64,000 nucleotides of DNA. Origin: Ovis canadensis. Its lineage: Eukaryota; Chordata; Mammalia; Artiodactyla; Bovidae. Positions 36,201 through 46,071 of this stretch are shown here, piece after piece. A program made the translations under genes and the position numbers. The notes below the pieces were generated by a model that did no database searches, was not told where the DNA came from, and worked only from the letters and a program-made list of their open reading frames with translations. Position 1 is the stretch's first letter; every line of letters starts with the position of its first letter. The stretch lies in the NCBI RefSeq assembly GCF_042477335.2, contig NC_091257.1, positions 42,998,501 to 43,062,500 on the forward strand, written 5' to 3'.

Positions 36201-37121
36201 ATAAGTTCATGTTATCTTGGTTATAAAATTTGTCCATAAAAAGATAAGACACTGGCTAGCTGTTTAATGGCTAGAGAAAATTTCTAATTAAACATAATTG
36301 TTAACAACGAATAAACAAACGGAGAAATACGTATTGGTCATGAGCTGTATGTTTTTCTCTGGGTAGAAGCGTTTTCCTGTTGATAAGCAGCTGCCTCTTT
36401 TGTAGCAAAGAAATGACTTCAAAACATCCTCCCTGTGTGGGGCACCCCCATCATTTCTGCACAGTGACTGAGACTCACTTCACTGGCACAGCCTAAGAAC
36501 TCTGCAGAGTCCCTGCTTCTGCTGTACAGGCTGCCTCCAGGACAGGACAGAAGACTGGTGACATCACTAAAACTCAGTGAGGAGGTGACCAAGGTGCTGT
36601 CCCTGGGCCTTCTGAATCTAAGGGCCCCTGCCTTCGGAAAACAGAGGCTCACTCCCTCTGCCTCATTCTCCGCACTCTGACCCTCACATTACCCAGCAGA
36701 ACCTATCAAAAAATTGCTGGTCATCTATTGTCAGTTCCTCCTCAGGTTGAAGAAACTTACGCTGAACAAGATTACAACCTGCCACTGACACCACTCGTCC
36801 ACTACTTGCTGGAGAAGATGTCCACTGAAAAAGACACCAGCTGAAGGACTCCTGCTCCTCTCCTGGGAAATGACCTTTTCTGGTACTGCTCACCAGTCCC
36901 TGCACAGCTAAGCTTGAAAACCTCTGTCCCACCTACAAGGAGTCACAGGACCTGACTGGACAGCAGAGCCGTCTGCGATCTCAGCCTCAGGCTTTCCTGG
37001 CAGCAGAAGCAGATGACGTGGACAGCGGTCCCCAGACGCCGGGCCAGGCCTGCGTAACCTGATTTCTACCACTGTTCTCCTTTACTGTGAAATTCATGGC
37101 GGGGCGGGGGAGGGGGGGTTA
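33296..37121. other. FRMD4A intron, unassigned, possibly retroviral debris
   Basis: No gene family is recognisable. The segment lies upstream, on the same strand, of the env/LTR remnant at 39790-40625 and could hold decayed internal sequence of that provirus, but I found no convincing gag, protease or polymerase motif. A purine/G-rich run (37098-37119) precedes the piggyBac-type element. Confidence 0.4.
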
Positions 37122-37700
37122 TTAACACATTATTGACCAGAGACATATCAATACACTTTTAGAGGGTGACACAATTAATATCACCGTGAGAAACTGTTAG
37201 AGCTTAAAATTGATCAAGGGTTCATTATAAAACTTGTGATCATCGTGATCACATTTTGCTCTGTTAGGTTTCTGTTCCCACCTTGTGTATAAGTGTGACA
37301 TTTTAAAAAATGACACATTGCAAAATTTTGAGTGAAGAGTTTTATGCAGGTATTTCCTCTGATTGTCCAAGTGACATATATACTAGTGTCTTGAAAGATG
37401 GTAGTTCTTCAGAATATAGTTCTGATTCAGACATTTAATTAGACCAACAAGGAGACAAAAAACCTGAGTGATTGATTCTGATAAAGAAAGTGAACATGAA
37501 ACTCACAGTGCTGGAGAATGCTCCTTTGCTTCTACAGAAGAGTGGATGGAAGGCAACATTGCATGAAAATTAGAAGACTTTACAGGTGTGTCAGATGTAA
37601 TAACCCATAAAGTGTTAGTGACACAACAGTTTTTGGCCAGCCAGGTCACCAGCCACAAGCATTAGTTTCTGCAAAACTCCCCTGGTCAATAATGAGTTAA
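37122..37700 (+). mobile_element. piggyBac-type element with TTAA ends
   Basis: TTAA at 37122-37125 and at 37697-37700 flank inverted ends. The left end reads CACATTATTGACCAG (37126-37140). The right end, on the complement, reads CTCATTATTGACCAG. The arms differ at one position in fifteen. TTAA target duplication is the hallmark of piggyBac transposases. Inside, a + strand frame around 37355-37440 encodes an acidic serine-rich stretch (DGSSSEYSSDSDI then stop) like the N-terminus of piggyBac transposases. No catalytic domain remains, so the 579-bp copy is non-autonomous. Confidence 0.72.
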
Positions 37701-38300
37701 CCAGACTCCTCCACGTACCCATTTTCTCTTCTGTTTGCCTGCTTCTGTTGCTCCCTGATCAGGAGGATAACGCCTTGCCTGTGTCTCCCGGGTGACTGAC
37801 TGCCCAGGGAAGAGACCTTTCAGACTCTGGATCTGCCATTTAAAACTCCAATCTGTCCATGATGTTGGCAACTTCCTGGTCTGCCTGTAACCTGATTTTT
37901 CCCCTATCCTTAGTGCGATCATACACACCGATGTCAACTACAAAGTTAAAACTTTTGCAGCCAAGCTTCCCGGTGCCTCTTTTTACCTTTCTCTGATTAG
38001 AACTCAACTTGCCCAAGTTGACACACACATCTTGTCAACTGTAGTACCGTTGTACCCCATTTCCTTACGGTTATCTTAAATCAGACTTCAAAGGATCTCT
38101 TACCTTATGAAAAATGTTATACTAATTAGTTTTATTGTTTAGGTACACAGGACACATTGTCAACTAACTGATGATAGACCTTTTTAGGTTATTTGTATGG
38201 ATGCATGTTATTAATATAATTAAGTACTCTAGAAATTGTGTGAAATTTCTAGAAATCTATCTTGGTATAATGTTATCAATCATAATTCTGGTTATCTTAA
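37701..38300. other. FRMD4A intron, no gene recognised
   Basis: This is unassigned AT-rich sequence between the piggyBac-type element and an L1 3' end. Confidence 0.45.
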
Positions 38301-38895
38301 AATGCTGTGTATCACATATCTGGAGAAAAACATCTGTAAGGACACATGCACCCCAGTGTTCACTGTAACACTGTTTATAATAGCCAAGACAAGGAAGCAC
38401 CCTAAATGTCTATCAACAGGGGAACAACATACACACAATGGGCTATTACTCTGCCCTTAAAAAGAGGGAAGTAATGCCATTTGCAGCAACATGGATGGAC
38501 CTAGAGATTGTCACACTGAGTGAAGTAAGCCAGACAGAGAAGGAGAAATATCCTATGATATCCCTTATGTGTGGAATCTAAAATCAAATGGTAACAAATG
38601 AACTTACTTGGAAAACAGAAATAGATTCACAGACTCAGACTCACAGGTCGCCAAGGGGGCGGGATAGATAGGGAGTTTGGGATGGACACGTACACACTGT
38701 CCATCAGTGTGGACATGTACACAACATCCATCACACAATATGACCAACAAGGACCTACTGTGCTGCACAGGGAGCTCTGCTCAGTGTCACGTGGCAGCCT
38801 GGATGGGAGGGGTTTGGGGAGAATGGATACATGTAGTATATGTATGGCTGAGTCCCTTTGCTGTCCACCTGAAACTATCACAACATTGTTAATTT
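38301..38895 (+). mobile_element. Ruminant L1, 5'-truncated 3' end
   Basis: The end of ORF2 is visible (GTGTTCACTGTAACACTGTT, ATAGCCAAGACAAGGAAGCA, AGCAACATGGATGGACCTAG). It runs into the 3' UTR (GTGAAGTAAGCCAGACAGAG, AACTTACTTGGAAAACAGAA) and ends at CCACCTGAAACTATCACAACATTG. Stops are frequent. It lies antisense to FRMD4A. Confidence 0.9.
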
Positions 38896-38929
38896 GAGCA
38901 TTTTTAAGTTATTTACAGACAGATCTTTT

Positions 38930-39789
38930 ACCCTAATGCTTTTGCAGAAGTGAGATTCATGGAAAGTAACCTACCATGAGCTCTTGATGGCCACATGGCT
39001 GCCCAATCACAAGGCATCAAACCTTGGGTAGAGACGTTACAACAGATGAAGGCTCCACCTACCTTCTGGTCCCTCCCCTCCTGTGCAAAAGCTGGCAATC
39101 TCAAACCAAACTGACTAGGGAGAGAAGTGGCCACCACAGAGGTAAGACTGCTTCCTCCCAAAATGTCAGATCAAGGACATTTCTTTCCATTCCTCCTTCA
39201 CTCTCTGACCCTCCTTTTCTTAACTGTTACCCTGTGAAGGTTTTTTATGATTCTTCTGTCCATCCTTCTGCTTTGGAGAGAGAATGCCATTGTCCCCACA
39301 TCTCAGACCACTGCAAAGGGGGACAAATCCAAACCTCCAGACGACTATTTGAATGATTAACACTATGATGCTGGTGACCACGTACTTGTGCCCATCACAG
39401 CTCCTCCCTGATTTCCAGGGCCTTGGTTTCTCTGGAGAAGCTCAGCCAGTCCCACTCCTTAGCCCGGGGGTCTGCTTTCCTGTCTCTGGTTATCGACTCA
39501 GGGAACCTTGCATCCAGGCTGTGTACAGAGAAAGCGACACAGGCAAGGGAGACCAGAATAAAGCCACCTGTGCTGTCTACAGACCCTTCCCTTTTACTGG
39601 CTTCCAGGGCTTCACCTTCCAAGTCCCGAGCCACAGACTCAACACGAATTCCCAGGCAGGAGTCAGATATCTCAAAATTTGCTTTCTTTGGCAGATCCCT
39701 CATCCCCCGGCCAAGAGCTGATGCAAAGGAGGCCACGATCAGCAATCTCTCCTTACCTCCTGAAGATACTGCAGACCCTGCTGGTAAAG
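38930..39789 (+). pseudogene. Possible proviral sequence upstream of env TM remnant
   Basis: Open but overlapping frames occur at 39024-39356, 39353-39721 and 39423-39806. They precede the transmembrane-like env remnant on the same strand and could be decayed surface-subunit or polymerase-end sequence. I cannot place any known motif in them, so the assignment rests on position only. Confidence 0.3.
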
Positions 39790-40140
39790 CAACAGCTGCC
39801 CAATAAAAAATCTAGACTGACCAGAGTTGTTCCTGATGAGACAAGCCTCTGACAGCCTCTAGTCGAGCAAGGAGCTGTCTGTGCTGTGACCCACACCCCT
39901 GTACCTGGATTGACATTTCGCGGGAAGGGGAGACTCAGCCACAGAAGACTACTGAACAAGCCCAGCACTTTCTTAGGCCAGCAGCCCAACCAACACAGTC
40001 GTTCTCTGGGGGTCATTCTGGTTACAAGAGTAGTCACCGTAGGGTGCTGTGTTCTCTCAAAACCTTTAAATACAGCTTTGCAGCCACAGGCAGCCAAGTA
40101 CATGCTCTCCCTCGAACAGAACATCAGAAAAGGAAAAGAA
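39790..40140 (+). pseudogene. Endogenous retrovirus env (TM) remnant
   Basis: Gammaretrovirus-like transmembrane-subunit features are recognisable in short pieces: an EQGAVCAVTHT segment followed by text in a different frame that resembles the region after the conserved cysteines. Then comes a hydrophobic stretch and a VLSKPLNTALQPQAAKYM-like cytoplasmic tail. At least one frameshift and in-frame stops near 39810-39840 break the gene, so no functional product is possible. It is followed by a purine-rich tract (40126-40140) and an LTR-like segment. Confidence 0.65.
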
Positions 40141-40625
40141 TGACTGACTGAAAGAATGTGAACCCAATGTCATGACCTGTGAAGACCACACAGAGATTCA
40201 GCAAAAAGCCGGTAAGAACCCCAGAGCCATAGCTGGGGGTAGCCCTACTGCCTTACATTTGGATCATTTGGATGAAAAGGGGAGAACTGTTAAAAACAGC
40301 AGACCCGAAATGCAGTTGTATAGGCTAAGCTCCACGTCATCACACCGAGACTTGTCTTTACAGTTTCAGCTCCCCCAGGAATGGAATCCCCCAATCCACA
40401 CGATGACGACTTCACCTGCCAGACACCTGCTGTCCCCGCCTGCCTCTTCACCTGGTGTAACTGCCTGTGCTTGCCTACACGTCTCTGCCTTTTGTGCAGC
40501 ATCTCGGAGCTCCTTGCTTTCTGCTGGACTGGAAGCTCCTTGATTCACAAATCACTGAAATAAAGCCAGTAGGATCTTTCAAATTTACTCAGTTGAATTC
40601 TGTTCTTTAATACCACCTTCCTCGC
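40141..40625 (+). mobile_element. LTR-like segment (3' LTR)
   Basis: The segment begins with TGACTGACTG directly after the polypurine tract GAAAAGGAAAAGAA and contains AATAAA at 40559-40564 about 60 bases before the proposed end near CTTCCTCGCA. No matching 5' LTR was noticed in the window, so the boundaries are provisional. Confidence 0.55.
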
Positions 40626-40689
40626 AAAGGCTAAGCCCGTTTTCCGAATTCCCCCATCTGTCAGCTCAGGGCATCTGCAGCAAAAGTTG

Positions 40690-40915
40690 TTCTTTGTCTC
40701 TCCTTCTGTTGAGGGTTTGCCCCACCCTATTTTTCAGACTGAGCTCTAGCTCTTTCTCTACAGCAAAAAGGCACTCTCTTGTTCCCCCACACACCCCTGC
40801 TTGTTTCTACATCTGTGCTTTTGCCCTTGGAAGGGTGTTCCTCAGCCTCTGCCTGTCAAAGCCCCTGCTCCCACCCTGGGCCTTTGAAGCCAAGTTCACA
40901 CAGCATCTCTAGAAA
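40690..40915 (+). mobile_element. L2 LINE fragment
   Basis: Diverged L2 text is present: CTTTTGCCCTTGGAAGGGTG, CCTCTGCCTGTCAAAGCCCC, AAGCCAAGTTCACACAGCATC. It is non-coding. Confidence 0.55.
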
Positions 40916-41099
40916 TTCAGAGTTTTGAATACATAAGTGCTACAAGAGTTAGCACTGCCATCTTTTGATTGAGTAAACTTACCATTCGGAAGTGGCTTTA
41001 AAAGAAGCTGTATCATTATCTTCTTAGTTAACCCTTGAAATGCTATTAACTTAAATACTTTGTCACCCTTTAAGAATAGGAACCAGACCAAGTGTTCAC

Positions 41100-41290
41100 A
41101 TTTTTATGCCCACTGAAGCAGGGCTTTGCAAATTCCAACATGCAGGTGATTCACCCAGGGGTCCTGTTAAAATGCAGATTTGAATTCTGTAGGTCCAAGA
41201 GTCTACCTTCTAACAAACTCCTGGCTGACATGGGGGACAAGGCTTGTCTGTGGACCCCATGCTGGAATGCACAGCATTTGGTAGAGTAGA
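41100..41290 (+). mobile_element. MER5A (hAT-Charlie) fragment
   Basis: GCAGGTGATTCACCCAGGGGTCCTGTTAAAATGCAGATTTGAATTC-type text, then CTTCTAACAAACTCCTGGCTGA and TGTGGACCCC, matches MER5A in order. It lies about 470 bases downstream of the FRMD4A -STDE exon. Confidence 0.75.
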
Positions 41291-41756
41291 CAGCTGTCAC
41301 TAAAAAACACTGGGAGGAACTCATGGGTGATAGATGCTTCTAGACCAACTCAGTCTGCCCCTGGTGTTTTGAGATGTAAACTGCACGATGCTATTCTTTT
41401 CAACAAACACTGGTTACTAAAAGCAGCAAAAGATTCTACAAGTATCTGCATGTACAAAGAGCCCAGGAAGGTCTAAAACACACTTTGAGGTCTTTTTGGG
41501 GAAGGAGCGGTGGGAATATCTAACATCTAATCTATATCTAACATCAGGGATGTAGAAACAGACACATAAACATCGAGTCCCACATGTGTCTAGAGATAGG
41601 ACATGAAGATGACAGCTTCCACACCACTCAGATGTTTCCCCCTGGAAATTATGATCCATACGAGCAAAGGCAACTCCCGCACCACATGTGAGATCTCCGA
41701 CTCATGAGCAGGGAATGGGGAGGGCTGGAAGAACAACACGTTCCCTTACGATACCT

Positions 41757-41826
41757 CTATTCATCAGTACTTTGGTGGGCTGGAGACTCGGACCCATCCA
41801 TAATGGGTGAGTTTTCTGTCGCTTCT
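41757..41826 (-). CDS. FRMD4A: FRMD4A alternative coding exon ending in -STDE
   Basis: The acceptor CTTTCCTTGGTTCAG ends at 41827. The exon completes a glycine codon (GG|A) from the exon at 43434-43530 and encodes EATENSPIMDGSESPAHQ then STDE before TAG at 41757-41759. I recall this as the C-terminus of the main vertebrate FRMD4A product. Possible donors follow at once (AGAG|GTATCG at about 41755, or TATC|GTAAGG a few bases on), so the real exon probably ends a few bases past the stop and joins the 3' UTR exon at 30861. With the stop this close to the last junction, no nonsense-mediated decay is expected. Skipping it switches the protein to the -GTLV end. Confidence 0.92.
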
Positions 41827-42624
41827 CTGAACCAAGGAAAGCAGGAAAAGGAAGAGAAGAGAGGGCATGTTAAAGAGAGGAACTGACAGACATGATGAGT
41901 AGCTTATCCATACACTGCAAAGCCCAGCTGACTGCACCCAAGTGTTAGTGACAAACAGGATATTTTCAACCCCGTGCACGACTCAAAGATCACTTTGGTT
42001 TTGTTAGGAAGGCTGCCAGACTTTGGCACTTTCTCATTTTCTTATCACATCAGAGAATAGTTATTCTTCATTAATGATAATTCAACCCAATCTGATAAAA
42101 GAGCTTAAGGACCAACCAAACATTTTTTGTTTCAAATTGGTCTCGGGTCCTCACTAGCTGTGTGTGATCAAACATAGGCAGCCACCCAGACCCACTCCAG
42201 GGTAAAGGTGCTCCTAAGCTCCACAGCCTGCTGTCAGTCAAGTGGCAGTCATACATTTGGAGCAGGTGAGACTGGGTGTGACCCAGAAAATGTGGAGGAG
42301 CCGGACAGACGCCCTGAAATCAGAAAGTCCTTACTTGAGGTGAGAAGGCTTGGTCAGTGGAGGTACAGTATACACAAAAGGTCACTCTTATGGATCTGTC
42401 TCTTGAAACTCTTGGGCCCGAAGCCTTGCAGCAGCTGCCTGACCACAGGAGCTAGAGCTGGGGTGCAGATGGTACGTAAGGAAGTGTTATAAGGTGTGTA
42501 GTAAGGACAGTGGGTAGCTGCTGCCCAACAGACCAGTGAGAGTGGACAGGGAACCCTGGCAGCTGAGACTACAGGCTCTTAATTCAAGAGGAGTAAGAGG
42601 CGGCGTGGGGTGGTTCAGTGACAT

Positions 42625-42803
42625 CATCGGAATCCCCTGGAGGGCTTATCACCACACTGACTGCCAGCGTCCTCCACCCTTGACTTAGGTTCTGACTCAG
42701 TGGGTCACTGATGGACCCGAGATGTTTGTGCATTTCTAACAGTACCCCAGGTGATGCTTATGCTGCTCGTCTGGGTACTGCATTTTAAGAACCACTGGCT
42801 TAG
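42625..42803 (+). mobile_element. MER5A (hAT-Charlie) fragment
   Basis: GGAATCCCCTGGAGGGCTTA, GGTTCTGACTCAGTGGGTCA, CATTTCTAACAGTACCCCAG, GTGATGCTTATGCTGCTCGT and TTTTAAGAACCACTGGCTTA follow the MER5A consensus from end to end. Confidence 0.85.
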
Positions 42804-42804
42804 T

Positions 42805-43025
42805 GGAAAAGACAAGGCTTTGGTTTGGGGTAACGGAGTGCAGGGCTGAAATCCCAGGGTCATCCAACTGTGTAAGATGAAAAGACACTTACTTTCTCTG
42901 AGCCTCATCTATAGAACAGAAAAAAGCCTGGATACTTCCCTTACAAAGTTGCAGTAAGGATTACATAAGCTGATATAGGTTAGAAGAAGCTCCTGGTCTT
43001 CGAGTACACAGCAAGTACTCAATCT
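42805..43025 (+). mobile_element. MIR SINE
   Basis: MIR-like text: ACACTTACTTTCTCTGAGCCTCATC, AAAGTTGCAGTAAGGATTACAT, ACACAGCAAGTACTCAATC. It adjoins the MER5A copy. Confidence 0.7.
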
Positions 43026-43433
43026 TAACCCTCCTGTCAAACACTAAGACAAAGCCTGGCTTAAAATCACTAGAGATAAATGTGCAGAAACTGAAAAATG
43101 TCTGCCAAACACAGACATCTGGTCAAACAAGTGCACTCACCTCCTCCACATTTTTGGGATTATCACCAACTTTGAAAGAGAGTAGAGAGAATCAGCTGAA
43201 TAAAGAGACCATGCTGGAAGGGGTGGGGGTGACGAGGTACTAGCAGGGCCTGGGGCCTCCCCGGAGAGGAGGGAGCTTCCCAGTGCCGTCCGTCATTCCC
43301 AGGACATCGTTCTTCTGCTGACACACTCTCTGTTACTAGGATCTTATACCTGCTATCCTCTAACCCACAGAGAAGGCTGAGGAGGGTTCCAGAACCTGGG
43401 AGGGAGAATCAGAGGTCTGCCAAGGGAACTCAC

Positions 43434-43530
43434 CCGGTCTGCCAGGTTAGGATGTGGTGGGGGCTGCTGGGGGGCGTCGCTCCAATTTCACTCGACGGTG
43501 TTGAGCTTCTCTGGCTTTGAGGTAAGGCAG
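43434..43530 (-). CDS. FRMD4A: FRMD4A exon, serine/proline-rich tail
   Basis: This 97-bp exon lies between the acceptor CACCCACACGCAG and the donor GG|GTGAGT. It takes one base from the previous exon (G|CT) and reads ALPQSQRSSTPSSEIGATPP, then SSPHHILTWQTG, leaving GG for the next exon. The sequence agrees with the vertebrate FRMD4A tail. Because it ends in phase 2 and both downstream acceptors (41826 with A, 30861 with G) restore a glycine codon, this exon is the branch point for the two C-termini. The low-complexity S/T-P content suggests a flexible, phosphorylatable linker; that is inference. Confidence 0.95.
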
Positions 43531-44317
43531 CTGCGTGTGGGTGGTGCAGAAAAAACAGGGGTCAGACCCAGGGGAGTGGAGGAGCTTCCTTCCAGAGATG
43601 CTCCCAGGACCTGCTGCAGGGTCCTGATGGGAAAACATCGGCCCCTCTCCCCACATTTGGCCAATACGTTTTCTCTCCTGAGCCATTCTAGCTCCATGTG
43701 GGTCGAGCTCGCCTGGGATTCCAGGTCCCCTGCTTTGCCATTGGGAAGTGGCCACAAGGATGGTGACAGTCCCCACAGTCCTCAGAGGGGGCCCTGGGCT
43801 GACCTAGTGCAGCATGACTGATTTCTCCGGACACCAGCGAGATACGCCCCAGGGAGTTTCCACATGTGGCCCCAAGGTTAAAACTCTTCATTACACAGAA
43901 TCGAGAACCTCCAGAAAGGTTCTCAGAGCTTGCAGTCTCTGCTGTTTCAGGCTTGTCATTTACCATATTTAGGACACTTCAAATGGGGCAGGGCTTTTCA
44001 GAGCTCATCCAAGTTTGACTACTAGGAGCTTATTGATAGGGACAGGATTTTCTTAGTTGGGAAAACTCACTAGGAAGCAAATCCTACTTAAATGCATCCC
44101 TTTGCTCCCTTGGGAGGCAATCTTTTTTATTAGGAAAGGTCAGATACAGCTTCCTAGAATTTTTAGCTTAAAATATGTTTCAAAAGATTTACCGAATCTG
44201 TTCAGATAAAGCAAATCTACTAGAAAAGCACTACAATTCTGACAGAATATAAACACTCCTGACCTGTCCAACCAAGGCTTCTCCTAATAGGGTCACAGGG
44301 AAACACGCTCTTTAAAT

Positions 44318-44541
44318 GCTCAGTTCAGTCGCTCAGTTGTGTCTGACTCTTTGCAACCCCATGAACTGCAGCACTCCAGGCCTCTCTGTCCATCACCAAC
44401 TCCCGGAGTTCACTCAAACTCATGTGCATCGAGTCGGTGATGCCATCCAGCCAGCTCATCCTCTGTTGTCCCCTTCTCCTCCTGCCCCCAATCCCACCCA
44501 GCATCAGAGTCTTTTCCAATGAGTCAGCTCTTCGCATGAGG
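44318..44541 (-). mobile_element. BovB 3'-end fragment (Bov-A related)
   Basis: The complement of the BovB tail is present: GCTCAGTTCAGTCGCTCAG, CACTCCAGGCCTCTCTGTCC, ATGCCATCCAGCCAGCTCATC, CAGCATCAGAGTCTTTTCC, TCAGCTCTTCGCATGAGGTG. It is a short, well conserved 5'-truncated copy. Confidence 0.92.
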
Positions 44542-46071
44542 TGCAATTATTCTCAAAATCCTCCTAAGAAGTTGATGGCAAATGTCACTGGGCTGATTTG
44601 ACAGATGACAGAGGCATCTGAAGAAGCTTTTAGGACACTGAAGTCCATGGTTCTCTCACAATGGCTTGAACCATGTTTATTCTTGTCTCTGAAATTTGTC
44701 ATTTGGCCGATGAACCTTAATACATGAGTCAGTGGGGTGCTGGGGAGAGGATGTAGGAGCCCTGTGGCCTGGTATACCCAGAAGCCGGCCGGGCCTTCCT
44801 CTTTGCCCTGCCCTTCCTAGGCCCCAAGCATCTCCTTCAGTTCCCCAAAGAGGGACCCCTCGTTTTCCTTAAGATCACTCCTCTTTCCCTGGGTTTTTGC
44901 CCTTACTTATCCTTCTTTCCAGTCCCAAGTTATATCCTGACTTGGACTTCCTTCCCTTTGTTGCTGATGTCTTACTCTGAGAATCATTTTTTATTATGTC
45001 TCAAAGTCCTCCCCTGTTTTCTTTCCTACAGCCAGGGGAATGCAGTTGCTCTCTTTTTCAAATTGGCATTATCAGGTGATTCAAGAATGAGCAGCACCCA
45101 TCCACCAACTAGAAAGGTGCTCTTATCACTACAATCTCCCCCCTCTTTGTGGAAACTGAGATAACCTACACAAGCTCGTGTGTGCAGGTGCTGAGAACCC
45201 CTCAGGGATGTGGAGAAGGCAGGACACATCCTGGCTGTTGTTACCATTATTCTTTCTTGGAGATGGAGAGGGGAAAGGAATGTAACTGAAGGAGGAGGAT
45301 GGTTTCTTCCATTTTTTCACTGGATTTGGTACTGCTTAACGCCCAAGTACAAGAATATAAGGTAACCTTTCATCTGATGATGAAAATGTGAAGGTGTAAC
45401 CTCAGGGCATCAGAAGCACTTGACAAAAATTACTTTGGTTAGATCATAACATCACTGGAAAGGGATACTGAGGTGCAGTCAGGAGTTCCATGAAGTCATT
45501 GGGGAACTCAGGCAGAACTGCACTTCTTTCTGCAGCCAGTCTGCCCCACCTGGGGGGCGGAGGACACTGGCCGAATCTCAGGGCCTCAGGACCAAGCATC
45601 GCCTGGAGGGAGCTCTCCTCTGCAAGTGTGCCGCTCAACTCTCTACCGCCAAATCCCTTCACCAGGGCAAAGGCGCACCTTTGACTGGGCAAACCTGGAG
45701 ACACGGACTTCACCACTTCCTGCATCTCTGTCCTTCCAAGGGGAAGTGGCTGGACGGGTGGATGGCACCAGAACTTAGGAAGCTGAAATGGGAGACTGTG
45801 CAGCCCGCTGTGGGTGGGCTAGGGTGTCGGATGCACCGCCCTACCCTCTCCAGGGTCTTCCTCCTTCCGCAAAACCAAGGGCAGAATGGAAGGGATGGGA
45901 AAGGAGGGGAACGAAGGTCTTGCACATCGCACAGCTAGGTTTCTAGAATTAACCATCTCTCCTTACTGCCAACTCTAAAAGCTGCACTCTCCACCGGTTC
46001 ACAACCTGACCGATGATCAAGCATGCGCGCGCCCGGCCGCCGCGCCCTCCCAGTCCCCAGTCCCTCCTCAC

